Shown: piece by piece, positions 20,341-32,100 of the stretch | How positions within the stretch are numbered: position 1 is the stretch's first letter | Layout of the letters: every line of letters starts with the position of its first letter | DNA from: Ridgeia piscesae | Taxonomy: Eukaryota > Annelida > Polychaeta > Sabellida > Siboglinidae | Reading direction: 5' to 3' | DNA length: 64,000 bases | NCBI GenBank assembly: GCA_025642075.2 | Contig: JAODUO010000649.1 | Location: forward strand, 188,501 to 252,500 | Program-made: the position numbers and the translations under genes | The notes under the pieces: generated by a model | What the model saw: the letters and a program-made list of their open reading frames with translations, nothing else | Told to the model about the DNA's origin: nothing | Database searches by the model: none

Positions 20341-20750
20341 GTAGCGTTTGCGAGGTGTATTCCGCCACCAATTGTAGCGTTTGGCGCGAGCGGTCGGCAC
20401 GGAGGCGTCTAGTGACGGACTCGGGCACACGTTCACTCACTCAGTCTAACCACAAACAATATATATATATGTTTTCCACAGTTTATTATATCAAAATCCT
20501 AACAGTACATACAAGAAACTAACTAAAATACTCCAACAACTAAACCAATAAAAATACAAAGGCTACCCAACGTGACGGCACTGATAGCGTGTATTATACG
20601 CGGTCATCAATTCACACAATATTCAAATGACTCACCCACGGGAGTTCAGTTTCTCGTGGAGAGGGGTGTCTCGGAGATTTCCTCGACAATATGCGCCAGT
20701 AGTCGGCGCAGCGCAATGTACTGTACTTTAGTAGCCCTAAATAGTGGTAA
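20341..20750 (-). mobile_element. Inverted, internally deleted relic of the same LTR element
   Basis: On the - strand it reads LTR start (CTACTAAAG-type block near 20725-20749), a jump over the middle of the LTR, then the LTR end including AAACTGTGGAAAACATATAT and GCGCCAAACGCTACA (LTR end at 20373). A short PBS-like ATTGGTGGCGG follows, then a second LTR-end fragment CGCAAACGCTACA, then GTAA and the R repeat. It looks like a deletion derivative with an LTR at each end, facing opposite to the main element. Confidence 0.7.
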
Positions 20751-20935
20751 ATCGTTTTTTGCGTTATTTTGCTCGTTTATTTAACGTAGATCTACGTTTA
20801 CTTTCTAACCAAACAAAAACAACCGAAAACTAACGTTTCGGGAACGTTAGAGATTTAACCGCGTAACCAAAATCAAACGGTTCTAACCAAATGCAAACGT
20901 TAATGTAACGTTTGCGTGCTATCTGGGAAAGAGAG
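20750..20935. repeat. AACGTT-rich segment, possible MITE end
   Basis: AAACGTTAATGTAACGTTTGCG, AACTAACGTTTCGGGAACGTTAG and AACGTAGATCTACGTTTA are short inverted repeats packed in 190 bp. I cannot name the family. It separates the LTR relic from the viral-like fragment. Confidence 0.4.
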
Positions 20936-21189
20936 TCACACCATTAGCATAAATGTGCAAAATATACATGGTTCTCTTCAAGAATCCTCGAGACAACACA
21001 CAAGTAGCGAAACAGATGTATCCGGGTCGTGTACAATACATGCAAGAGGCATTCAGAGACGCAACGTCCGTATCTCACGGCTACCTATTCGTCGACTTGA
21101 AACAGTCCACACCTGAACACTTGCGCCTGCGCAGTGATATCATACCTGACTCTGGAGCGTACGAGTACGCTTACATTCCCAAGATATAA
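20930..21189 (+). pseudogene. Fragment of an A32/FtsK-like packaging ATPase (Polinton/adintovirus-like)
   Basis: The reading frame ending at 21189 contains VLFKNPRD, AKQMYPGRVQYMQEAFRDAT, GYLFVDLKQ and LRLRSDI. I associate this set with the C-terminal part of packaging-type ATPases in ORFs of Polinton/adintovirus-like elements integrated in invertebrate genomes. The ten or so residues before VLFKNPRD are recognisable only in a different frame, so there is a frameshift, and the N-terminal half with the Walker motifs is absent. It is therefore a broken remnant. The assignment is from memory of the family; a search is needed to confirm it. Confidence 0.5.
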
Positions 21190-21226
21190 ATAGAAACAGG
21201 TCGTAGTCACACCCATCATTATAGAT

Positions 21227-21640
21227 ATGTCGGCCCGACTGAAGAGAAACAGATTGTGCCTTTGTCTCCTTGCTAAGACCGACCCTGCATTAGCTAGGTT
21301 CATCACCGAGAAGGGAAATGGGAATCTGGTTCGAAGTTTATGCGAACGTGCTCACAACATCTTAACAGGGACCGATGATATACAGGATTGGGTCAGCGAC
21401 GATCGAGGACGCACCCGAGAACAACAACAAACGAAAACACCCGGTGTGGTACTACTCGCTCGCCAAGCGACTGTCTCCATTGGTGCATGACACATCACAG
21501 AATTCCATGGGAGAGAAAACGAGACATCTTGAGGTTAATTGCATGTCCACCCAGAAACTTCGCGAGATGCAGCTAGCTAGCACCCACAATCGTGTTTACG
21601 ACGTTTCGTACTTGTTAATTTTTAACAACACACTTCGTTA
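21227..21640 (+). pseudogene. Remnant of a small basic protein, adenovirus pX-like type in Polinton/adintovirus-like elements
   Basis: A short ORF begins at 21227 (MSARLKRNRL), followed by FITEKGNGNLVRSLCERAHN. This resembles the start of small basic proteins that in related invertebrate elements lie directly downstream of the packaging ATPase. The expected lysine-rich middle and hydrophobic glycine-rich tail are scrambled across frames after about 21390. AATAAA at 21790-21795 may be the old 3' end. The order and 38-bp spacing to the ATPase fragment support a single integrated element. Identity is tentative. Confidence 0.4.
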
Positions 21641-21837
21641 GGCACATTGTTCCAAGCTACTGCAGTGAATAGAACCTCGGACATACATATCGTGCTATGA
21701 CTAGCCTCCGTGGTTAGGACAGCAAACATGTTGACATATGCATGTCTGCATTGACGACACGCTATAAATGAATTATTGTGTTTACTTGAATAAAAATGTG
21801 CAAACCGTATTGCTTGTTGTTTCTCCTGTTACAACTA

Positions 21838-23260
21838 GTGTTGACCCAGGTCCCCGTTTTGTTATGTACGACACACATCATTTTCCTAAGCAAATCTAAA
21901 ACAATCTAGAAAAATCTTGGGTTGTAACGTCACTTCTTTAAAAACTGATACCACCTAGCGGACAACTCTGACACTACATTAGACACTAGTCCCACCTAGC
22001 GGACAAAACAGCCACTAATTAGGGTTTGACATAGAAAATGGTGGCAATTCGACTACCATAACAGAATTACTTGTAAAATAGCGGCTTCGGTCACAGTCAT
22101 AACATACCTTTTAGTGTTTCGATGCGATAACTTCGTCAAGTTTTTTCATATTTTACTAAGTCGGTGTACCAACTTTCATAACTTTTCTCCGCGACGGCTT
22201 TGTCACTTTCACGTATTTTTACTAAGTCATCTTGGTACATTCATATCCTAGCTTCGGTGGGAAAACAATGGCACTTTCTACCATAAACCGAGAACCTTGG
22301 TGGTTCTTACGACACGCATCATTTTACTAACCAAATCTAAAACAATGGGGAAACATCTTGGGTTGTGACGTCACTTCTTTAAAAAAAATGGCGCCATCTA
22401 ACGGATAACTGACACTACGTTATACGCTAGTCCCATCTAGCGGACAAAACAGCCACTAATTAGGGTTCGACATAGAAAACGATGGCTTCGACTACTTCCA
22501 TAACATAATTTCTTGTAAAATGGCGTCTTCGGTCACAATCATGACATACCTTTTTGTGTTTCGAGGCCATAACCTTGACAAATATTCGTATTTTACTAGT
22601 CAACGTGGTAATTTCTTATAACATTTAGCGACTCGATCAACGAGATAGAAAGAGGAATATTTTCATATAAGACCATATTCGTATCATAACTTCTGTCAAA
22701 ATGAGGCTCCTATCACGTGTAAAACATAACTTCTGTAAAAATGTCGCTTCCGGTCACGTGCAAAAACTTCCATTAAAAAGGACGAATCCTCTCACATGCA
22801 AAACACAACTTCGGGAAAATGGTGGTTTCGACCACAGCCATAACATAACTTAACCTTTTGAGGTTATAACCATGTCTAGTATTCACATTTTACTAAGTCA
22901 TTATCGTAACTTTCCAATCAAATCTAGAAAAATGTTGATTTGTTACAAAATATTCGGTTGCGACCTCACTACGCTAGACGCTAACCCCATCTGGCGGATA
23001 ATCCTAACACTGTATTAGATGACAGCGCCATCTAGCGGACAAATCAACCACTAACTAGGGTTAGACACAGAAAAAACGTGTGTTGCGACGTCACTATTTT
23101 AACAGCTAGCGCCATCTAGCGGATAACCACAACACTATATTAGACACCAGCGCCATCTAGCGGACAAAACAACCACTAACTAGGGTTAGATATTGCATTT
23201 ATTTAGGTTAACTAGGGTTTGACATAGAATTTTTTCTTCAAATTTTCGATCAGTTAACCC
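21838..23260. repeat. Degenerate repeat block with GCGCCATCTAGCGGA motifs
   Basis: Blocks built from TTAGACACTAG, CATCTAGCGGACAAA, CCACTAACTAGGGTT and GACATAGAAAA recur about 21940-22040, 22390-22480, 22980-23070 and 23105-23240, often followed by GGTTGTAACGTCACTTC-type text. About eight copies of the C(A/C)TCTAGCGGA core are present. No coding potential is seen. Confidence 0.75.
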
Positions 23261-23399
23261 CAACTTTTTTCTGGCTTGCTGTTTACCTGGATCAATAAAT
23301 GAGTTGGTAAAGTAACTTAATTAGTGGAATGTCTTTATTCACAATACCTTGATTTGAATTGATCCCCATGTCAACCTTTGGTCACACAAACAATTCGAT

Positions 23400-23880
23400 T
23401 TCGTAAGTTGATGCCCTAAAAAAACGCCTTTCAACTTACCTGCAATATTGGCTGAGATACAGCGTAAAAGTCAAATTTGGCTTTTGCGATAATGTTAGCA
23501 CCTTACAATTTACATAGCATGCCTGGGACACACGTAGTTAATTAATTCAAGAATGATCCTTTGATGATCGTTGACCCTGAAAACATGGGTCTGGACACCT
23601 TATTTGTGCTGTTACGTGCAATATTGGTGGATATATGGTGAAAAATAGAGTTCTCAATAATGGCGGCTCTAATTTGCATATTAAATTGTCATAGACACGT
23701 GACCATGTCAACAATAATTTTATTATGGTCGCTGATCCTCATAACATGGTTCTATACATCTTATTATGTCAGTTAATGAGTTATCTGCAATACTGGCCGA
23801 GATATAAATAGATTTTTCGATAAAGGCGGCACTAATTTGCATAAAAAACGATACGTGGGACATTTTTCTGACTTGTTAAC
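23400..23880. repeat. Diverged tandem repeat, about 200-bp unit, 2-3 copies
   Basis: Each unit shows GATC-TTGACCCT-AAACATGG(G)TCT, then CTGCAATATTGGC(T/C)GAGATA, then GCGGC(T/A)CTAATTTGCATA. The copies are strongly diverged. Family unknown. Confidence 0.55.
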
Positions 23881-25141
23881 ATAGCAAACTGTTTTCTACA
23901 TATTTTCCCAACCTTGTGATACCAATTAAAAGTATATTTCCAGGGGGTGCACAGTACTCTTCCGACTATAGACTAAAAGTGCCAAGTTAACTCCAAATAA
24001 AATATTAGAATGGAATGAAACGTTGTCGCAGGTACATCATTTGTATTTTGAATATTAGTAGTGGAGGCTTGTCTGAGTAACAATGTTTGTGAAATGTTGT
24101 TATTGAATTACATCATAAGGAACATTGAGAAGTCAAGAAATCTATCTGGAATATTTTATTTCATGGCATCCCTATGCTCTAAACATTCATGTAACAGTGC
24201 ATTCTTGTATCATGTATATCTATCTAGAGCTTCAGTGAACCATTTTTGCCATGCAGAGAGCATTACTATCATGTATTCAACGTTTATATTCATATGCAAA
24301 CACATTTTGATTCATATCTCAACCAGTACCTGCATAAACATATACTTGTAGAAATTAATACTCTATTATAATAATTATTTATAAATTCATCTGAAACACT
24401 AACTGTTCCAACAGTATTTTTTATAATCACAATGATAGACATCACAAAACACTTGACAGGCAAAATTTACAGACAGGTGCAGTAATGCTTTGTGGTCTAC
24501 AAGATTGTGTGATTCCGATGTTAACAGTTTTACACAGATATCACGATACAGCTGTGAGTGTATTCCCTTTTATCACACAATTTAAAAAAGACTGAATTGC
24601 AGGGGGAAATGCTAGTAAAATAATGTAACAGAAAACAAGCATTTCAAATTACCAGTGTGCAGAGAAAATTTACAGACATTATACACAAAGTTCAAGACCC
24701 ATAATATTATATAACAAATAACAATGCAGCACACTACAGCAACATTTTGTAATTTGTAGTTGTCGTGATTAAATATGTGATGCATATAACAAAATATTTA
24801 ACAACAACAATGCATTATACTATTAGTAACTTGGAATGCAAAGCATCAGAAATATTAACAATGTTGACGTAACCATGTAGAAAAGGCATAACCTTGCAAA
24901 ATGCATTTACTGAAAACTTCAATATATTTCTAGGACCTAAAAAGGCCAGTCATCCTCTATAATAAAACACTACATGTTTGTAATGTGTAAATATCGAGCA
25001 CTAAATGTGTTGACACTAAATTGTGTTTATAATTATGTTGTGTTTATAAAGAAAACAGAAAAATCCACTTCCATGTTATCACAAGATTTGCTTCTGTAAA
25101 TCGATCATGTTGTTTTTGTAAAATTCTTTTGGGGGTCGGAT
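23881..25141. other. Intergenic, 3' side of MVP; second copy of a dispersed repeat
   Basis: No gene is recognised. The segment 24460-24830 resembles 5790-6170 in the CTBS intron (CACAAAGTTCA, AACAATGCAGCACAC, AATATGTGATGC). The MVP 3' UTR should lie in the upper part of this interval on the - strand, but I see no decisive polyadenylation signal. Confidence 0.45.
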
Positions 25142-26099
25142 TCACTCCTCAAGGTCGGTGTCTGTGTTGTGGCGGCGTCTGCTGGGCACTACAGCGCCCC
25201 CTATGAGGCCCGCGGCTGTGTTGAAGAGATTGATGGGGGAGTTTCCATCTGTGATGAGTGTTGTCTTCAGACCAAGAGATTGCAGCAATTTCACCTGAAG
25301 ATATGAAACATAATTTAATAACTTGGAAATAGAACCATTTCAAATAAAGACGTTATAATATCTGCAATAATGGTACTGACAGTACAAAAATATAGACTTT
25401 CAAATAATAATAATAATAAGAACATTTATATAGCGCCATAAATCTGGAAATATCCATTCGGAGGCGCTGTACATGAGTATGTATACAGGATAAAATACAT
25501 AAAATAAAAATTAATAGTAATAAATAATAAAATAAATAAATTAGGTAAAGATAATTATTAAAATAAATGATATATTGATAATAAAATAATGAGTATGACA
25601 TTATGTAAAATTAATGTAAAACATGTACAAGATAATCAATAGGTAAAATATTAAATAAAAAATTTAATAAACTGACAGGTGTCTATACTTCATATATAGC
25701 CCGGAATAAGTGGGTTTTCAATAGTCTTTTAAAAGTCACGATGCAAATAGAAATGCTTAATGATGAAAATAGGTGAAAAAAAACAGCTTTAAGGGATAGA
25801 TGGATAACTACGATTGTTAAACATACTAAAATTTGGTAATGGCTTATGAAATTAAGCAACTTTTCTATGTATTTCATAATTTGCATTGTTTGATTCATTA
25901 CTGCATCAGCTCGACTACCAGAATATCCTTGCATGTTACTCAACAATAACAAGACTTCCACTCACCTGTGTACCAGAAAGTAAATTACCTGAGAGGAAGC
26001 TTTGATCTTTTAATTATCTGATGGGAAATTTGAAGTGCTTACATCACGTGTGGGTGTGCACGCACAAACCAAACATACACACGCATGCACGCGCGCACG

Positions 26100-26130
<31 letters not shown>

Positions 26131-29100
26131 CAACCATCCTACAACTTCATGTGGTCCCCTACCTGCATATCCGGCCCTGCGGTTGCGATCGCTTGAATTG
26201 TTGGGGCGCCAATGGCATCTACCATGTTCTTGAACTTGGACGTTTCTATGGCTGCCATTTCACGTGTCTTGGTGATCTCCATGTCGTTCTGTTCACGCAA
26301 GTACTTGAGTTCTGCATCACGAGCCTGGGTCAGTCGGTTCAACTCGCTCTCCTGGCAACAGAGGCAGAAAAGTCAAGTTGATAGTTAACATCTTCCGGTA
26401 ATCAGACAGAAGTCAAGTTGAAGTAAATTTGGTATCTAATTCTACAGATGTCAACAGATGGATGAATATGTTAAAGAGAATGTGTGAAGTTAATATGATA
26501 GCTAACTTCTACTTCAGTAATTGACATAATCCAGGAGACTATTTCACTAATATTGTTAAGAGCTCTTAAACTAGATTTTGCTTTTTAAAATTGATTTTGT
26601 TTCTTAACAGTGATCCTGAATACATGAAAACTGTCAACACCTCTTAGAGCTCTTAATTTAACGATGAAACAGTCTCCATGTGTGAAGATTTCAACTCCAA
26701 TGGGAGTTTAGGGATTGATTCCAGCTCCAAGCTGCCACAACTTATGCAACTGTCTCCTCTGACACAGACACCAGACATTTGGGGTACTTGGCTGTTAATG
26801 TCTCTCCAAAATGGCAGGAGTTCCAAAGATTAGTGCAACAACTGAATAATCTCTAAACCTAGTAACACAAAGGATATGCTGATTGAGGCTTTCTCGCAAG
26901 AGTGAATGGTGAGTGTAAATATTTTACTATTTCAACTCAAGGATAAGCCAAATTAACATAGGTTTATATTGTTTTGATTCCAAAATAAAAAAATAATATG
27001 GGAAAGAAAGCAGATGTGGACTTACAGCTTCAATGGTGGTGGCCTGTCCCTTGAGCCTGGCCTGTTCGACTGCGGCCTCACCCTCAATGCGAGCGGCCTC
27101 AGCTCGTGACTGCGCCTCAGCCTTAGCTTGACCTGTACTCTCCACTGCAGCACTGTTTGCCTGCAGCAACAGAAGCTCTGTCCTTGACTTCTCGGCCTCT
27201 GCTTCATCAGACAACTTCTGACGCTCCAATCGACCCTTTGCCCCCTGTTCCAGACGCTCTGCCTCGTGTCTGAAGTCAGATGTTAGGGAGCGCTCATTAT
27301 TTGTAAGGGAGTGGGGGTTTTAATTTTTTTTAATTTCAATTTAATTGCAATGTGCTAATCTTCTTTTGGATAAATATTTATAGAAGACACATGGATTGAT
27401 ATGCCAAAAAAATCAGAATACTGTAGCAATATTTGTTGTTATAGACAGCATTATTTCATATAGCATCACTTACAAGGGGACATGGAAACTGCAATTAAAA
27501 TAAGGAAATACATAGCAATTTCAGGAAACTCAGCTAGTAATTAATTAATTAAAAAAAACATGAAATATGTAAAAACAATTGAAACATATACTTAATAACA
27601 TTGTAGCACAAAACTACAAAACGAAAACATTGTTAAGAATGTTTTGGCTTTCGTTCTGTGACACTGGAATCTTAGTAAAAATACAGGAAATATATCGCAA
27701 ATTCGGAAAATAGTTGTCGTAATTATTCCCCACCTGGCAGCAGCCTCCTGGGAGTTTGTCGTGATCTCAATGGCGAGCTGGACAGACTTCTGGAGGGAGT
27801 CCCGCGTGCGTTGGTCGACGGGCTCTACCGCCTGGATGTCAATACTTGTCACCTGGAGTCTGTTCTGGGGGAAGACGAATGTGTCCCGAACCTTCATGTT
27901 CTCATCAAACCCAAACACAGATGACCGGATGATCTTCGCCGAGTTCTAAAAGGCACAGGAATGTCTTGATCACTTGAAATATCAGTATTAAACAATGATT
28001 TAATCGCAAAGTTCTGTAAGGCATAGAAATATGTTTTATCACTTGAAATAGCAGCATTAAATAATATTTTAATGTTTTTTAATATTTAAAATATCAGCAG
28101 GTAGATTGATCAACCATTTTGATTATTCACTTTGGAAAAATACAGATACTTCTCAATGTCCAGAAAGTTGCGCAAAGGAGCTTTTTGGTATAAAAAATTG
28201 AAATTTAATAATAAATATTTATTTTCTTTCTTACAAACATGAGATAATAAATTTATTATCTCATGTTTGTAAGAAAGAAATGAAATAATGTTTTCCATAA
28301 CTGCATTTCTTGAGTCGTATATTAAGAAAACAGCAATCTAAGTTTATAAGCTTCAAATGGCATAGCAGCGAAAATATCATGCTTAGTTACTCCGTAATTA
28401 TCTGCGTTACTTAAAATATAGTGGCACGTTACATATAAACACTTACTTCACAATGAACCCACTAAATAAACAACTGGAGCCAATAGCTTATTGAAAATCC
28501 ACAGGTGGTCATCTGACTGGTAGATATTTACACTGCTGGCAATGAAAACTGTCCGAATGAAGACACTGACCTTGTGGAAGTCATCAAACTGGACGCTGGC
28601 CACAGCACCTCGTACGCGTGACGCAATTGCCTTGCATGCATCACCAACAAAGTCAGGCACGCTGAACAACTGTGCCGCGGCCTCGTTCGATTTCCCAATG
28701 CCCACCGTGTCAAAATGCCTGCACACACAAACATTTCCGCAAATAAGATCTTGTTTTTGTTCAATGGTGTGAGGATACCAACATTCTTTAAAAAAAACAT
28801 GTCTTCTGTTTGTGATGTAAAGGCTAGTAATAATGTAACAGTGACAGGAAGTATGAATATTGGGTAAAGATTAAAGTGAAGGTGCGAACTCCTGGGTTTT
28901 ACTTTTTTCATTACATGTTACATTACAGTATGCATATTGAAGGTTTATTGTCTGCCAATTTGTGCTTAGTAACTGTATTAAACTTGGAAAAAATTATGCA
29001 ACTTAAAAAATTCTGCCTGCAACACGTTGAAATAATAAACAAAACAAAACAAAACAAAACAAAACAAAACAAAACAAAACAAAACAAAACAAAACAAAAC

Positions 29101-32100
29101 AAAACAAAACAAAACAAAACAAAACAAAACAAAACAAAACAAAACAAAACAAAATTGATTGGCAATAAAGCCAAGGCAAGCAGAATTAACAGCAATACCC
29201 TTAACCTTCCTACATTCTAGACAGCTGACTTCCCGTTACAAATTACTGCTCTGCCTATTCTGGACAGAGGAGATGGTACCTACTTTGAAACGTCGAATCA
29301 AATATAAGCAAGCAACTGTCAAGACAACTAGCAACTGTAAGACCGACTACTACAACACATTTAAGAAAACACAAAACAGTGCCATAAATCAAATCAAACT
29401 GAACTAAACTATAAATGTAAGTCATTAGACGTAATCAATAATTACCAGTTGTATGAAAGCTGAAGCTGCAGCCTTGCGTGGTCGGCCGTTTCGACAGTGA
29501 TCACATCGGTGCAGAAATCAGGGCCGAGCAGCAGGCAGAGCGACCTGATCATGTTGGGTTTCTTTGGCTTGCCACCAGAGAGCGCCAGCTGCGTGAATTG
29601 TTCCTCTGGGTAAAGCATGACCAGCTCTGGGCCAAAGACAACGCTGGAAGCAACACAGAACTAACGTTCACACAATAGTAAGTCATAAATCTCCAGAGTG
29701 GCAAATGTGAAATTACAATCCCCGTTTTCAACTCGCGTTCAACTGCTGTTAAAATCTAAATCCCCGTTTTCAATGTGCACTCAAATGCTGTTAAACTCGT
29801 TTTCAACTTGCATTCAAATGCTGTTAAAGTTTAAGTTCTGCTTTCAACTCCATCTTCATATTCAACTTGCATTCAACTGTTGGACGCGGGTTGAACAGCA
29901 GTTAAAAGCACATTTCAACATTTGAAATTCAACTACATGTATTCATACAAAATTAATTGAACTTCAACTGAAACTCAGTTGAATTTCAACTGAGTTTCAA
30001 CTAAAAATTTGCTTGTGAAGTCACATATTGTAAGTAACCTCCATGCTTGCGGTAATAGAAGGTTTAAATTTTGACAATAAATTGTGTATATTAGAACACA
30101 TCTGCACAATCAGTATTTTCTGATATGGCTAATATCATGATTTACAAATAAACCTGATTGTAAAGCTCCTTTAACTAATATCATATCATCACTTATATAA
30201 GTCAAATGTGATGTACTGATTTTGAACATCTCTATATTTCATTTGGAAACTCAATTGATGGCAATATTTCTATGTTCCAGTGGAATAGATAGATAAGTAT
30301 GGAAAATTAGACTTACATATTTACTACTAACATTCTTTTTACAAGTTTTAAAGACTAATGTTGATTATGTTGTGTGATATATGTATATATTTAAACTTTT
30401 TTGGTCACCTGAATGACATAATCAAACAAGAGTAACACAAACATACATCTTCTAGTTTATCTTGACACAAAAACCAGCTCTTGAGCAGTAAATCCAGACC
30501 ACACCAATCACACTCACCGAGCCGCCTTCTCTTTGTAATCGTAGATCTGTACCGCTGCATTGTGGGGCACACGGAAGGTCACGACTTTTGTTTTGTCTCG
30601 TGGCTTGGAATCGCTCCCTGCCTTGCCTCGGAGGGCGCGGTCTGCCAGAGCATCTCGCTCCAGCTCTAGGAGCGTCTCCACGCCTGGGAGGAGCTCCTTC
30701 GCCCAGAGCTCTTCCTCCTGGTTCAACATGTACGTCTCGCCTGCGATCGCCCGAACCTTGCCCGTCTTGATGTTGCGCACATAGATGCCCTCGTTTTCAT
30801 CCAATGGGATCGCTTTGCGCTTGGTGACCACCTCGACTTGGACTGGGGGGACGTATTCGGCTGGACCACGGATCATCCAGCGGTCACCTGGCTTCTTCTC
30901 CACTTCCTGTGTGAAGTAAGAATAATAATGGACATATTTTGTGTCTGTGCCCTTAATAACCTCAGCGGCATAGTAAACAAGAACACAAACAATAATTTGC
31001 ACATCATTAGAGCAATTACCATTAGAGTCCTCTACCCACAATTTCCCCAGCAGTAATTTGTAACGGGAAATCTGCTGTCTAGAATGTGGGAAAGTTAAAC
31101 ATCAAAGGATATTGCGGTTAACTCTGCCAGCCTCTGCATTGTTGCCTTTCGATTTTGTTTTGAAACTGGGTGTTTTATTAACATGTTGCTGGCAGAATCT
31201 TTTATACTGCAAAGATTGTTCTGAGCTTAATGAAGTAATTAAACCCAAATTGGCAGGCAGAAATATTCAACATGCATGTTGTATTTATAAGAAAGTGATA
31301 TTAAATGAAAAATAAAACAGAGGAGTTGGCACCCTTGCCTAATACGTCTATAACGTTTCTACAGAAGTCATAGGTATGGTTTAAGATCATTTTAAAGGAA
31401 AGCATTACTTTGCAATGCCTTTGTGGGGAATCAAAAGTATCCGCAATTGCTCTCCGACCTGCTATATAAGCTCAGTTGTCATTCAATTTCTCATTTGAGA
31501 AATACAAGAAATTTGCATACTTTACCAAGATTGTTACATACATATTTCAAGTAAATCTGAATAACATTCCACCCACCGATCTTTGCGTAAAAATGCTTTT
31601 ATATAGGGCAGATCTGTCCAATTGAACACCACCTTAGCAGCTCTGCGAAGCAACATGGTAGATCTACCATACACGCTTACTCACCCCATCCATGAAGGTT
31701 TCAGATGCCCTCAGAATTAGCCCCTCCTCCTCGCCGAGCACATAGATGTTCTGGATGCCCTTCTCCAGCTTCTCGCAGGGCATGATGAAGAATGACTTCT
31801 CCCCCTTCACCAGTTTCTTGCGCCCCAGCTGCGGGTGACCGTCTTTGTCCACGGGGTCCAGGATGACACAATACTGCCGATTGGTCAGTGTTGTGATGGG
31901 AATCACACCCACAACCTGTGACAGGAACAGGAAGTGAATGTTGCAGTGACACCTGTTGTTGCATGTCAGAATCACGGCATTGTAGATGGTTATAACTTGA
32001 TTATCAGTTTACACTGGGCACTTGGCAGTTAGGAGTTATACAAACTACTGGTTTGGAGTTATACAAACTATTGGTATGCTATGCAAGATTGCTTTCTTGA

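Noticed and set aside
21838..23260. Telomere-like TTAGGG/ACTAGGGTTAG motifs
   Set aside because: They are isolated parts of a longer dispersed repeat, not tandem TTAGGG.
31701..31964. Alternative - strand ORF over MVP exon 5
   Set aside because: Shadow frame of the exon that encodes the conserved [11 protein letters not shown] segment.
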